Shown: in pieces, positions 25,844 to 33,364 of the stretch
Position numbering within the stretch: position 1 is the first letter of the stretch
How the letters are laid out: each line of letters starts with the position of its first letter
Assembly: GCA_036271875.1 (NCBI GenBank)
Contig: DATAZU010000011.1
Location: 1-64,000, forward strand
Direction: 5' to 3'
DNA from: Galbitalea sp036271875
GTDB taxonomy: Bacteria; Actinomycetota; Actinomycetes; Actinomycetales; Microbacteriaceae
DNA length: 64,000 bases
Made by a program: the position numbers and the translations under genes
The notes under the pieces: model-generated
Database searches by the model: none
Seen by the model: only the letters and a program-made list of their open reading frames with translations
What the model was told of the DNA's origin: nothing

Positions 25844-27064
25844 TTAACGGGCGCGTTCCAGGGACGACCGCAGGCGCTCGCGCGACACCCGGTCGGTCGT
25901 TAGCGAGATCGCTTTCTCGTAGGCGGCGACCGCCTCGGCGGGGTGTCCCGCGCGCTCCAGGAGGTGCGCGCGTGTTGCCCAGAGCGGCTGGAAGCGCGGC
26001 GCATCGATCCGATTGAGCTCGACGAGAGCGACATCCGGTCCGTCCGTCTCACCGACCACCGCGGCGAGCGATACCCGGGCACCGAGCGTCGGTGCAATCG
26101 CGACGAGCGCGGTGTATAGCTTGCGCAGGGCCAGATAGTCGGTCGGCTGCCCATCGCGTCTGGCGCAGTGCGCGGACTGAATGGCCGCCTCAAGCTGGAA
26201 GCGTCCGATGCGGCCGAGCGAATGCGCGCGCCGAAGTGCGCCCTCACCGCGGTCGATGAGGGCGGCATCCCAGAGTTCCGGATCCTGCTCCTCGATCGGC
26301 GTGCCGTCTGCGCGCGCTGCGGCCCGCGACAGCGACAGTGCGATGAGTGCTTCGAGCCCGAACGCTTCGGGCTCGTTGGCGAGTAACGCCGCGAGCGTCG
26401 TTGCCAGGTAGAGCGCCTCAGCGGACATCGACTCGCGCACCGACGAACCCGCAACACCCTGCCAATCGATCGCGTATGCGCCATAGATCGCCTCGAGCAC
26501 CGCGGGGAGTCGTGTCGGCATGTCGGCAAGGGTCGGGACGACGAAGGGGATGCGCGCAACCCTGATGCGCTTCTTCGCGCGCACCAGGCGCTGGGCCATC
26601 GCGGCCTCGGGTACGGCAAAAGCCACCGCGATCTGGGCGGACTCGAAACCGAGGACGGTCTGCAGCATCAGAGCAGTGCGGATGCTCGCGTCGACGGCCG
26701 GATGCGCGCAGACGAAGAGCAGCGCGAGTCGCTTGTCCGGGATCGAGTCGAAATCTGGCCGGTCCAGGTCGTCGAATTGGGCAAGCTCAGCAACCATCGT
26801 GTCTGCGTCATCCAGTTCCGCGGTGGTTCGAAAGGCGGAGGACTTATACAGGTCGCGCAGGCGATTGCGGGCCACCGTAAGCAGCCAGCCCTCTGGATTG
26901 TCCGGGACGCCGGATGCCGGCCACCCCGCGAGCGCGCGTTCGAACGCGTCGGCGAGCGCATCCTCGGCTGCGGCGATATTGCCGGTCGGCGCGGCGAGCA
27001 GTGCGAGCAGCCGCCCATAAGACCTGCGCGCGACCTGCTCGGCGAGCTGTGCGACATCCGTCAT
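25844..27064 (-). CDS. ECF42-group RNA polymerase sigma factor
   Basis: The 406-residue protein has sigma region 2 at the N-terminus (AAEDALADAFERALAGWP...NPEGWLLTVARNRLRDL), region 4 near 130-185 (FESAQIAVAFAVPEAAMAQRLVRAKKRI), and a long C-terminal TPR-like extension of about 200 residues (DUF6596 type) as in ECF42 factors. Those sigma factors are normally encoded with a YCII (DGPF) protein instead of an anti-sigma factor, and that gene is directly upstream here, 55 bases away. The ATG at 27064 (MTDVAQLAEQV) fits the family length. It probably drives the promoter seen before the YCII gene at 27540-27566. Confidence 0.9.
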   Translation of the reverse strand: MTDVAQLAEQVARRSYGRLLALLAAPTGNIAAAEDALADAFERALAGWPASGVPDNPEGWLLTVARNRLRDLYKSSAFRTTAELDDADTMVAELAQFDDLDRPDFDSIPDKRLALLFVCAHPAVDASIRTALMLQTVLGFESAQIAVAFAVPEAAMAQRLVRAKKRIRVARIPFVVPTLADMPTRLPAVLEAIYGAYAIDWQGVAGSSVRESMSAEALYLATTLAALLANEPEAFGLEALIALSLSRAAARADGTPIEEQDPELWDAALIDRGEGALRRAHSLGRIGRFQLEAAIQSAHCARRDGQPTDYLALRKLYTALVAIAPTLGARVSLAAVVGETDGPDVALVELNRIDAPRFQPLWATRAHLLERAGHPAEAVAAYEKAISLTTDRVSRERLRSSLERAR

Positions 27065-27119
27065 GTCATCGTCTCTTTTCCGCGCTGCCCGCGAGCGCCC
27101 GGACGCGCCGCGTCGAACG

Positions 27120-27497
27120 CTATTCGGCGGCGTGCCATTCGCCGTCGTAGAAGATGACGGCGGATGGCCGAACCTCGACCGCGCCGTACTGGGCGCCGGG
27201 ACACTTCTCCGCCCATGCGATCGCCACATCCAGGTCGGGAACCCGAATCACGAAGGTACCGTTGAGGCGTTCCTTGGTGTCCGCGAACGGGCCGTCCTGG
27301 ACTTTGAGCGAACCGTCGCGAACGGATACCGTCGTCGCGGCGGCCACCGGCTGCAGGATGTCGGCGCTCACGAGAACGCCCGCCGCGTCCAGCTCCTTGC
27401 CGTAGGCGTCGAAGGCGGCACGACCCCATGCCATTGCCTCCTCGCCGATTTCGGCTTCGGTGGCTTCGCGGCTCATGACCAGAAGTGAGTACTGCAT
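27120..27497 (-). CDS. YCII-related (DGPF-domain) protein
   Basis: The 125-residue protein has the ferredoxin-like YCII fold, with the DGPFADTKERLNGTFVIRV signature in the second half; it starts MQYSLLVMSRE at ATG 27497. In ECF42 systems DGPF proteins are both partners and regulon members of the sigma factor; their biochemical activity is unknown. It is immediately upstream of the ECF42 gene on the same strand, and a promoter matching the ECF42 consensus lies about 45-70 bases upstream. An earlier in-frame TTG was rejected because it has no better ribosome binding site. Confidence 0.9.
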   Translation of the reverse strand: MQYSLLVMSREATEAEIGEEAMAWGRAAFDAYGKELDAAGVLVSADILQPVAAATTVSVRDGSLKVQDGPFADTKERLNGTFVIRVPDLDVAIAWAEKCPGAQYGAVEVRPSAVIFYDGEWHAAE

Positions 27498-27539
27498 GAT
27501 GCATCCCAATCTCTTCAGAAATGAAACTTACACGGGGAT

Positions 27540-27566
27540 GACGAGTGGCGCCGCGGTCAATCGACA
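27540..27566 (-). promoter_or_regulatory. ECF42-type promoter of YCII-sigma operon
   Basis: On the minus strand TGTCGA (27566-27561) is followed after 17 bases by CGTC (27543-27540), matching the TGTCGA / CG(A/T)C elements I recall for ECF42 target promoters. It lies about 43 bases upstream of the YCII start, so the operon is probably autoregulated. Confidence 0.65.
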
Positions 27567-27620
27567 CGCGTGAGCAACAATGCCCAGCGGCCTCGTGGAT
27601 TGGGTGGGTAGTCTTCTGCG

Positions 27621-28466
27621 GTGGCGACCAGCAGACTCGGACGACTCCTCGTGGCGGCGGCCGCGGTCGTTTTCGTTGGCCTCGCGGCGACCGGATGCGC
27701 GGGCATCCAGAACCTGTCCCAGCATCTCGAGGGTTTGACGACGAAGCCGAAGGTTGGCGACTGCTGGACGACGACGTTCGCGCAGTCGCAGAAGACCGAG
27801 GACTGGGAGGGTACCGCGGCGATCTCCTGCGCGAAGCCGCACCAGTCATACACATACTCGGTCACGACGCTGGCATCGAAGTTCAGCTATTCCAGCTGGC
27901 TGGATTCGAATGGCACCATTCGAGCCGATGTCGATCGGGCCGCCCACGACGCGTGTGTCTCGGAGCAGAAGAAGATTCTTCCCGGTCTCACCACCGGGGA
28001 AGCGCTTCTGGTGCCGACGTACTTTCTGCCGTCGACCGCGCTCTGGGGCGCCGGATCGCGCTGGGTGCGGTGCGACATCGGGGTGATCAAGACCGGCAGC
28101 ACGGTTGCGGCGCCAAAGCTCGCGAACCTGGTCCCGTTTGCCGAACTGAAGTCGACACTCGCGAAAACCCCCGTGAAGTACGCTCTGTGCGAGGACGATC
28201 CGGCGAGCAACGGACCGGACGGTGTTGAGACGAGCTATGCGGACTGTTCGGGGCCAGCGGACTACACGTTTCTCGCGACACTCACGATGACCGCGGCCGA
28301 CGGGACGGCGTATCCCGGGCTCACCGCGTTGACCACGATCGGCACGGCGCAGTGCGCGACACTGGATGCTCCTGCCGGGCACCTCGTTGTCGCGGAACCA
28401 CCCGCAAAGCTCGACTGGACGAACTACAACGATCGCCAGCTGGACTGCTGGCGGAACAACAACTGA
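27621..28466 (+). CDS. Septum-formation-family lipoprotein
   Basis: The 281-residue protein has a lipoprotein signal with lipobox LAATGC (Cys26) and is expected to be attached to the outer face of the membrane. It contains two septum-formation-like repeats: GDCW...ISCAKPHQSYTYSVTTL in the first half and YALCEDD...YADCSGPADYTFLATL in the second, each with paired cysteines and an H/P-rich loop. The family was named for septum-associated proteins in actinobacteria, and its mechanism is unknown. The start is GTG 27621. The gene diverges from the YCII-sigma operon and is followed by a REP-like repeat. Confidence 0.8.
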   Translation: MATSRLGRLLVAAAAVVFVGLAATGCAGIQNLSQHLEGLTTKPKVGDCWTTTFAQSQKTEDWEGTAAISCAKPHQSYTYSVTTLASKFSYSSWLDSNGTIRADVDRAAHDACVSEQKKILPGLTTGEALLVPTYFLPSTALWGAGSRWVRCDIGVIKTGSTVAAPKLANLVPFAELKSTLAKTPVKYALCEDDPASNGPDGVETSYADCSGPADYTFLATLTMTAADGTAYPGLTALTTIGTAQCATLDAPAGHLVVAEPPAKLDWTNYNDRQLDCWRNNN

Positions 28467-28478
28467 TGCACACGCGCG

Positions 28479-28518
28479 GTCGAGTAGCGCACTCCGGAGG
28501 AGCCCGCGCATCGAGACC
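28479..28518. repeat. REP-like palindromic repeat
   Basis: The segment runs from ggtcgagtagcgc to tcgagacc, with imperfectly complementary ends. It matches the Microbacteriaceae-type intergenic repeat also seen at 49927-50026. It lies between the lipoprotein and acetyltransferase genes. Confidence 0.55.
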
Positions 28519-28540
28519 CCCTGCCAAATAGCATTGGCGC

Positions 28541-29029
28541 ATGATGATTCGCCCGGCGGTCGACGCCGACCTCGATGCGATCCTCGTGATCCACAACGAT
28601 GCGATCCTGAACTCGCCGGCGATCTGGGACGACGCGCCCGTCGATCGCGCCGAGCGCGAAGAGTGGTTCGCTGTCCGCACGAGCGCGGGCAATCCCGTGC
28701 TGGTCGTCGAGGACGACCGCGCGGTCGTCGGCTACGGAACTTACGCTCCGTGGCGCGGGAAACGGGGCTACCGCAATACCGTCGAGGACTCTATCTACCT
28801 GGCCGCCAGCCATCAGGGGCGCGGGATCGGGCGAACCCTCCTCACTCAGCTCATCGATCACGCGCGCGAGGCGGATCACCACGTGATGCTGGCCGACATC
28901 GAGAGCGGCAATCAGGCATCCATAGGTCTGCACGAGAGCCTCGGCTTTGAGCGCGTCGGCCAGCTCGATGAGATCGGACAGAAATTCGACCGCTGGCTGG
29001 ACCTGACGATCCTCGCGCTCAAGCTCTGA
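28541..29029 (+). CDS. GNAT acetyltransferase of the MnaT/phosphinothricin-acetyltransferase group
   Basis: The 162-residue GNAT enzyme has the acetyl-CoA loop QGRGIGRTLL (about 92-101) and the pattern typical of MnaT/PAT enzymes: IRPAVDADLDAILVIHNDAI at the start, GYGTYAPWRGKRGYRNTVEDSIYL in the middle and NQASIGLHESLGFERVG at the end. Such enzymes acetylate the amino group of methionine sulfone/sulfoximine or phosphinothricin. The true physiological substrate is unclear. It is a single gene. Confidence 0.88.
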   Translation: MMIRPAVDADLDAILVIHNDAILNSPAIWDDAPVDRAEREEWFAVRTSAGNPVLVVEDDRAVVGYGTYAPWRGKRGYRNTVEDSIYLAASHQGRGIGRTLLTQLIDHAREADHHVMLADIESGNQASIGLHESLGFERVGQLDEIGQKFDRWLDLTILALKL

Positions 29030-29042
29030 GCTGCTTCGGCGC

Positions 29043-29333
29043 CTACTCGACGGGTTCGACCCGCATCAGCTCGGTGCGCGCGATCGCCGCATCCCGTTCC
29101 CGCGACATCGCCGCCCGGCGAGGGTCGCCGAGGTAGCCGTCGAGTTCGGCGTCGGACGGGAACTCGAAGATCTGCACCTCGACGGCGCGCCCATCCAGTC
29201 CGTCGGAGCGCAGTCGGTTCAGCAGGATCCCGTCGTGGTCGGCCAGAAGCTCGAGCACCCCGTCCTCGTAAGCGATGAGCGCATCGTCCTGGCCCGGACG
29301 ACTCCACAGCATGCAGACGAGCGTGATAGCCAT
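29043..29333 (-). CDS. Small dimeric alpha/beta-barrel-like protein
   Basis: The 96-residue protein (MAITLVCMLWSRPGQDDALIAYEDGVLELLADHDG) has the alternating strand/helix pattern and the VEVQIFEFPSDAELDGYLGDPRRAAM segment of DUF1330/ABM-type ferredoxin-like proteins. Members are often stress-linked or oxygenase-related. The precise function is unknown. The gene is convergent with the acetyltransferase, 13 bases apart. Confidence 0.7.
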   Translation of the reverse strand: MAITLVCMLWSRPGQDDALIAYEDGVLELLADHDGILLNRLRSDGLDGRAVEVQIFEFPSDAELDGYLGDPRRAAMSRERDAAIARTELMRVEPVE

Positions 29334-29472
29334 GGCACAACGCTACTTTGTGGGACTAACGTCGGGGCATCGGCACGTTCGTCGAGCGCGCGTATCCGCG
29401 AAAAAATCTCGGGAAATAATGACTCCAAAAGCCGAACGGCTCCGAATACCTCCTGAACAAGGAGAGAAACGG

Positions 29473-30000
29473 ATGTCCACCCGAGGATCAACCGCCATCG
29501 CCGAGTTGTTAGCCACCGCGTCTCGTACCCAGACCTGGAACACGGCTACTCCACTCACACCCGTTGGCTACTACCCCAAGTCAGGCATTTTGCCCGCCGT
29601 CGTCGAGGTTCGTGATCAGACCGGCAAGTGGGATGCGCCGGGCCAGACCCGGCAGCTGATGCTGTCCGATGGCGGATGGGTTGTCGAACAGACGACCAAC
29701 GTCGAGCCGTTCGGGTTCTTCGCCTACAACCTCACGCAGTTCCAGAAGGCGTTTGGTCACCTCGTTGATCACGCGCGGGCCGAGTGGACGTTTACCGAGA
29801 CGACCGGCGGCACGAACATCCGCTGGTCGTACACGTTCTTTCCGAAGAGCGCGGCCGCAAAGCCCGTGCTCGCTTCGATTGTGAAACTGCTGTGGGGGCC
29901 GTACATGAACAAGGTGCTTCCAAAGATCGTCGCCGAGGTCGAGCGCCAGGCCGGAGTCGCGGACGCGAAGGCTCACCCCAACAAGTGGACGAGCTGCTAG
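29473..30000 (+). CDS. SRPBCC-fold lipid/polyketide-binding-like protein
   Basis: The 175-residue protein starts at ATG 29473 behind a good AAGGAG about nine bases upstream; the longer frame is not supported. It shows the START/SRPBCC pattern with a central VVEVRDQTGKWDAPGQTRQL and WTFTETTGGTNIRWSYTF, and a C-terminal helix (MNKVLPKIVAEVERQAG). Such proteins bind hydrophobic ligands or act as cyclases. Its role here is unknown. It is convergent with the Hsp20 gene and shares a terminator with it. Confidence 0.75.
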   Translation: MSTRGSTAIAELLATASRTQTWNTATPLTPVGYYPKSGILPAVVEVRDQTGKWDAPGQTRQLMLSDGGWVVEQTTNVEPFGFFAYNLTQFQKAFGHLVDHARAEWTFTETTGGTNIRWSYTFFPKSAAAKPVLASIVKLLWGPYMNKVLPKIVAEVERQAGVADAKAHPNKWTSC

Positions 30001-30034
30001 CGGGTTGCAATCCAACTGTGAGATCTAACGACAA

Positions 30035-30065
30035 AGGCCGTGACGAAGTAATTCCGTCACGGCCT
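30035..30065. terminator. Bidirectional hairpin terminator
   Basis: AGGCCGTGACG (30035-30045) pairs perfectly with CGTCACGGCCT (30055-30065) around a nine-base loop, between the convergent SRPBCC and Hsp20 genes. An 11-bp GC-rich stem at this position is a good rho-independent terminator candidate in both directions. Confidence 0.75.
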
Positions 30066-30087
30066 CGGTCGTTCTTGGGGGAAATCT

Positions 30088-30474
30088 CTAGGCGGCGAGC
30101 TTCGTGGCCGACTTCCGGGCGGAGGTGGCGGGCTTGCTGCTACCGGTGTTGATCTCGATCTTGCGCGGCTTCGCCTTCTCGGCGACCGGGATCGTGACGC
30201 TGAGGACACCCGCGTCGTAGCTGGCGCTGATGTGCTCGCGGTCGACACTGTCACCGAGGGTGAGGCGACGAACGAACGAACCGCTGCGGTTCTCACGAGC
30301 GAGCCAGGCGCGGCCCTCGGCGCTCGGGGCAACGCGCTCCGCGCGGATGGTCAGGAATTGACCGTCAACATCCAGGTTGACCGAGCTCGGGTCGATGCCT
30401 GGCAGGTCAGCGTTGAGGGTGTAGTGGTCGCCGTCGCGGTACAGATCGATCGGCATCTTGTAAAGAACAGACAT
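30088..30474 (-). CDS. Small heat-shock protein, Hsp20 family
   Basis: The 128-residue alpha-crystallin-type chaperone starts MSVLYKMPIDLYRDGDHYTLNADLPGID. Its beta-sandwich ends in the motif ASYDAGVLSVTIPVAE, the A-x-x-x-G-V-L signature. A Lys/Ala-rich tail closes it. It should hold unfolded proteins during heat stress in the cytoplasm. GAAGGAG six to seven bases before ATG 30474 fixes the start. The upstream region carries both a HAIR and a CIRCE operator, so expression is probably controlled by HspR and HrcA together. Confidence 0.93.
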   Translation of the reverse strand: MSVLYKMPIDLYRDGDHYTLNADLPGIDPSSVNLDVDGQFLTIRAERVAPSAEGRAWLARENRSGSFVRRLTLGDSVDREHISASYDAGVLSVTIPVAEKAKPRKIEINTGSSKPATSARKSATKLAA

Positions 30475-30543
30475 GGTGGCTCCTTCACGTGGGCCGCAGT
30501 CGTGCAGCTCGACGATTCGTGCTTGTTTAGAGCAGTTTTCAAA

Positions 30544-30564
30544 GTTGAGTCGATATGACTCAAC
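30544..30564. promoter_or_regulatory. HAIR element (HspR operator)
   Basis: GTTGAGT (30544-30550), a seven-base spacer, then ACTCAAC (30558-30564) matches the HspR consensus CTTGAGT-N7-ACTCAAG in all but the outermost base of each arm. It lies 70-90 bases upstream of the hsp20 start. Confidence 0.85.
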
Positions 30565-30574
30565 ATCAGAAAAT

Positions 30575-30601
30575 CTAGCACTCGCCCGTCCAGAGTGCTA
30601 A
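30575..30601. promoter_or_regulatory. CIRCE element (HrcA operator)
   Basis: CTAGCACTC (30575-30583), nine bases, then GAGTGCTAA (30593-30601) matches the CIRCE consensus TTAGCACTC-N9-GAGTGCTAA with a single mismatch. It lies ten bases from the HAIR element and about 60 bases before the divergent AlkZ-like gene, so it could affect either gene. Confidence 0.88.
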
Positions 30602-30662
30602 TGAATTTCCGCAGTTTCGCAGAGGGCGAACGGACGTCGGTTGTTGCCGCCAGAATGAGCAC

Positions 30663-31739
30663 GTGGCCCATCCCGTTAGCGCGAAGCAGATCCTCGCGCT
30701 GCGACTGCGCTCGCTGCGGATCGATCCGATTGGCACGGGCGATGTCGCGGGCACCGTCCGCCACCTGCTCGCGACGCAGGCACAGGATTTTGGCCAGGCA
30801 GCGTGGGCGATTGGGCTGAGGTCGCCGGGCACAGGCCGCAGCGACGTGCTTGCTGCGCTCGAAAGAGGCGAGGTCGTGCGCAGCCTGCCCATGCGCGGCA
30901 CCCTGCACTTCGTCGCATCCGAAGACCTGCGCTGGATGCTCGACCTCACTGCTCAGCGCATGCTCCAGTCCGCCGGGGCACGGTTCGCCGCGCTCGGCCT
31001 CGACCGACAGACACTGGATGCCGCCGAAGGCGTCACACGCGCTGCGCTCGCCGGTGGCGGGTCGCTGTCCCGCGAGGAGTTCATGGCCCTGCTGTCCGCC
31101 AACGGCATCGCGCCGGACGGCCAGCGCGGCTACCACGTCATCTTCTACCTGTGCCAACTCGCGGTGATCTGTTGGGGACCACCGAGCGGCACGCAGCAGG
31201 CCATCGTTCTGGTCGACGAGTGGATTCCGGCGACGCCGGACCGCGACCGCGACGAGGCGCTCGCATCCTTCGCCCTGCGGTTCTTCGCGAGTCATGGCCC
31301 GGCGACGGAGCGAGATCTTGCCTGGTGGACGAAGCTGACGCTCCGCGACGTGCGTGCGGCCATCGCGAGCCTGGGTGATCGGCTGACGACGCTCTCGCAC
31401 GAGGGCATCGACTACCTGATCGCAACCGATGCCCTGGCCGACGGCATCCCCGCGGCGCCGCGCCCAGCCGTTCAGGCTCTGCCCGGATTCGACGAATATC
31501 TGCTCGGCTATCAGGATCGTTCGCTCGCCCTCGAAACCGAGCACGCCTGGCGCATCGTTCCCGGGAACAACGGCGTCTTCTTTCCGATGATCGTCTCGAG
31601 GGGCGAAGTCGTCGGTTCATGGCGGCGAAACCCCAAAACAAGCATCGCCGAGCCAGACTATTTTCTTCGGCCCACCGCGTCCCAACTCGTCGCCTTTGGC
31701 CGTGCCGCGAAGAAATTCGAGCGATTTACCTCAGGCTAG
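30663..31739 (+). CDS. AlkZ/HTH_42-family DNA glycosylase-like protein
   Basis: The 358-residue protein of the winged-helix HTH_42 family has the sequence HLLATQAQDFGQAAWAIGLR; Q39-A-Q41 is the QxQ motif of AlkZ-type glycosylases, as opposed to the QxD of the YcaQ branch. AlkZ excises bulky alkylated bases or unhooks interstrand crosslinks, in streptomycetes for self-protection against azinomycin. The rest of the protein shows the two later winged helices and LPGFDEYLLGYQDR. Start GTG 30663. The gene diverges from hsp20 across the HAIR/CIRCE region and its stop overlaps the DUF2510 gene by four bases. Confidence 0.82.
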   Translation: MAHPVSAKQILALRLRSLRIDPIGTGDVAGTVRHLLATQAQDFGQAAWAIGLRSPGTGRSDVLAALERGEVVRSLPMRGTLHFVASEDLRWMLDLTAQRMLQSAGARFAALGLDRQTLDAAEGVTRAALAGGGSLSREEFMALLSANGIAPDGQRGYHVIFYLCQLAVICWGPPSGTQQAIVLVDEWIPATPDRDRDEALASFALRFFASHGPATERDLAWWTKLTLRDVRAAIASLGDRLTTLSHEGIDYLIATDALADGIPAAPRPAVQALPGFDEYLLGYQDRSLALETEHAWRIVPGNNGVFFPMIVSRGEVVGSWRRNPKTSIAEPDYFLRPTASQLVAFGRAAKKFERFTSG

Positions 31740-32818
31740 CCAGCCCTGACGGCGCTGAACCTGAGGATGAAGTTCGGGTCGATGCCGTAGAAGGTCTGCG
31801 TGATGTTTGCCCCCTCAAGACAGGACTTGCTTGAGGTGAGGAAGGTCCCGGAGAAGACGACCTTTTGTCCGACTTTCATCGGCACAAGGGTGGAAAAGAA
31901 GGGGGCGCTCGGCTTGATGAGGGTGTTGTCGATGGCGTCGGAGAAGTCGTTGTTCCAGGTCTGCACGTTCATGGTCGGGGCGATCTCGACTTCGACGTAT
32001 GCATAGCCGTCTCCGTTTGCGCCGATGTCCGAGATCTTCCCAACCCAATTGGTCGCCCTGCGTGCGGTGACCTTGCACAACTGGGCGTCCCGGGAACTCA
32101 CGAGCGTCGCGCGCTGCAGATCAGTCGTGTCTGGTGCGTCGAGAGCCTTCTCGGTCTTCGCGGTGATCGAGACGAACTGGGCCTCAGCCGCGGGATAGAC
32201 GCCATAGGCGGAGCCGGACGTCTTGGGCTTCGCGGTCGGTGTTGGCGTGACCGTGGGCGTCGAGGCCGTCGACGTGCTCGGCGAAGCCGTGGAAGTGACG
32301 TGAGTGGTCGTCGGTGCGGCCGCTGAGTCATCCGAGGCATCGGTCACGCTCGGGCTCGCGAGTATCACCGAGGAGATGATAATTCCGACGATCATGGCGA
32401 CCGCGCCCTCGATGAGGCCAGCGAGCGCTCTGCCATGAGGAACGCCCTTCTTGACGAGTCCCGCAATGCCCAGTCCGATCGCCGGGAGAGCAAAGATCCA
32501 GGCAAGGAAACTGAGCCCGGGAATGATCCCGAACACCAGGCCGACGATGCCGAGGATGAGCGCGACGAGGCCGAGGGTGTTCTTCGACCGCGCAACGGGC
32601 GCGGTGGGCGGTGCCTGGTCAATCGCGACGGTGGGTGCCGCGATGGCCGCTGCCGGAGCTACCGGCGCGGCCGCAGTCTTGGGAGGAGTCGGTAGAACTT
32701 CCTCGACCGGTTGCGGCACCGGGCGCTTTTCCCCGGTCCAGGCGCGGCCATCCCAGAACAGTTCTTCGGTCGCGTCAAACGGGTTCGGGTACCAACCGCT
32801 GGGCTGTTCGTCGGGCAT
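31736..32818 (-). CDS. DUF2510 and DUF4190-like membrane protein
   Basis: The 360-residue protein has an N-terminal DUF2510 module (PSGWYPNPFDATEELFWDGRAWTGE), a Pro/Ala linker, a DUF4190-like helical hairpin with NTLGLVALILGIVGLVFGI and FALPAIGLGIAGLVKK, one more helix (AVAMIVGIIISSVIL), a Ser/Thr/Pro stalk (about 165-205) and an extracytoplasmic domain of about 150 residues with two cysteines that may pair. The stalk suggests exposure at the cell wall. Its stop overlaps that of the convergent AlkZ-like gene. Function unknown. Confidence 0.85.
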   Translation of the reverse strand: MPDEQPSGWYPNPFDATEELFWDGRAWTGEKRPVPQPVEEVLPTPPKTAAAPVAPAAAIAAPTVAIDQAPPTAPVARSKNTLGLVALILGIVGLVFGIIPGLSFLAWIFALPAIGLGIAGLVKKGVPHGRALAGLIEGAVAMIVGIIISSVILASPSVTDASDDSAAAPTTTHVTSTASPSTSTASTPTVTPTPTAKPKTSGSAYGVYPAAEAQFVSITAKTEKALDAPDTTDLQRATLVSSRDAQLCKVTARRATNWVGKISDIGANGDGYAYVEVEIAPTMNVQTWNNDFSDAIDNTLIKPSAPFFSTLVPMKVGQKVVFSGTFLTSSKSCLEGANITQTFYGIDPNFILRFSAVRAG

Positions 32819-32906
32819 GAGTGCAGCCTATCGTCGGGCGCGCGCGGCGCTCGTTCGCCCAGTAAGCGCTCCCATGGCCCCCAAAGTCCCATGACCCATA
32901 GGAGGG

Positions 32907-33329
32907 CTAGGCCGGCGGCCAGACCCCGATAATGACCGCCATCACGAGGACGGTGACGAGTTCGTGCAGCACGTTGAGTACCGTGAGCCCGCGCGGTCGA
33001 CGATCGAAGGCGTCGTGGGTGATGAAACGGGCCGCCGTGAATCCTGCCCACAGCAGCACCGCGGTAACCAGCGCATTGACGAGGTAGGTTCCGCCGTAGA
33101 AGTGCTGCGAGATCGTGACCGCCCCGGCGAGAACCCAGGCGGTGATGAAGCTCACGATCACGGTGACGATGATCGGCCCGGCCGCATCCGAAGCCTTGCC
33201 GGATGGCGTTACGCCGGTCGCCTTCATCCAGTAGTTGCCGAAGACCTTGGGTGTGTACCAGATTGAGCCGACGATCATGGTCGACAGCGTCGCGGCGATT
33301 ACGGCCAGATAGTTGATGGTGGGGATCAT
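32907..33329 (-). CDS. DUF1761 membrane protein
   Basis: The 140-residue protein has four membrane helices and matches DUF1761: MIPTINYLAVIAATLSTMIVGSIWYTP at the start, with the characteristic G-x-x-W-Y-x-P, and a short loop before PIIVTVIVSFITAWVLAGAV. The ATG at 33329 has AGGA about eight bases upstream and removes an unlikely TTG start. Function of the family is unknown. Confidence 0.85.
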   Translation of the reverse strand: MIPTINYLAVIAATLSTMIVGSIWYTPKVFGNYWMKATGVTPSGKASDAAGPIIVTVIVSFITAWVLAGAVTISQHFYGGTYLVNALVTAVLLWAGFTAARFITHDAFDRRPRGLTVLNVLHELVTVLVMAVIIGVWPPA

Positions 33330-33364
33330 GGCCAAATCCTAGTGATTTGCTAGGGCATGGCTGG

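Noticed and set aside
30351..31544. A 397-residue minus-strand frame over the AlkZ-like gene
   Set aside because: It is the antisense of the glycosylase-like gene and runs into the Hsp20 leader; no motif and unusual composition.
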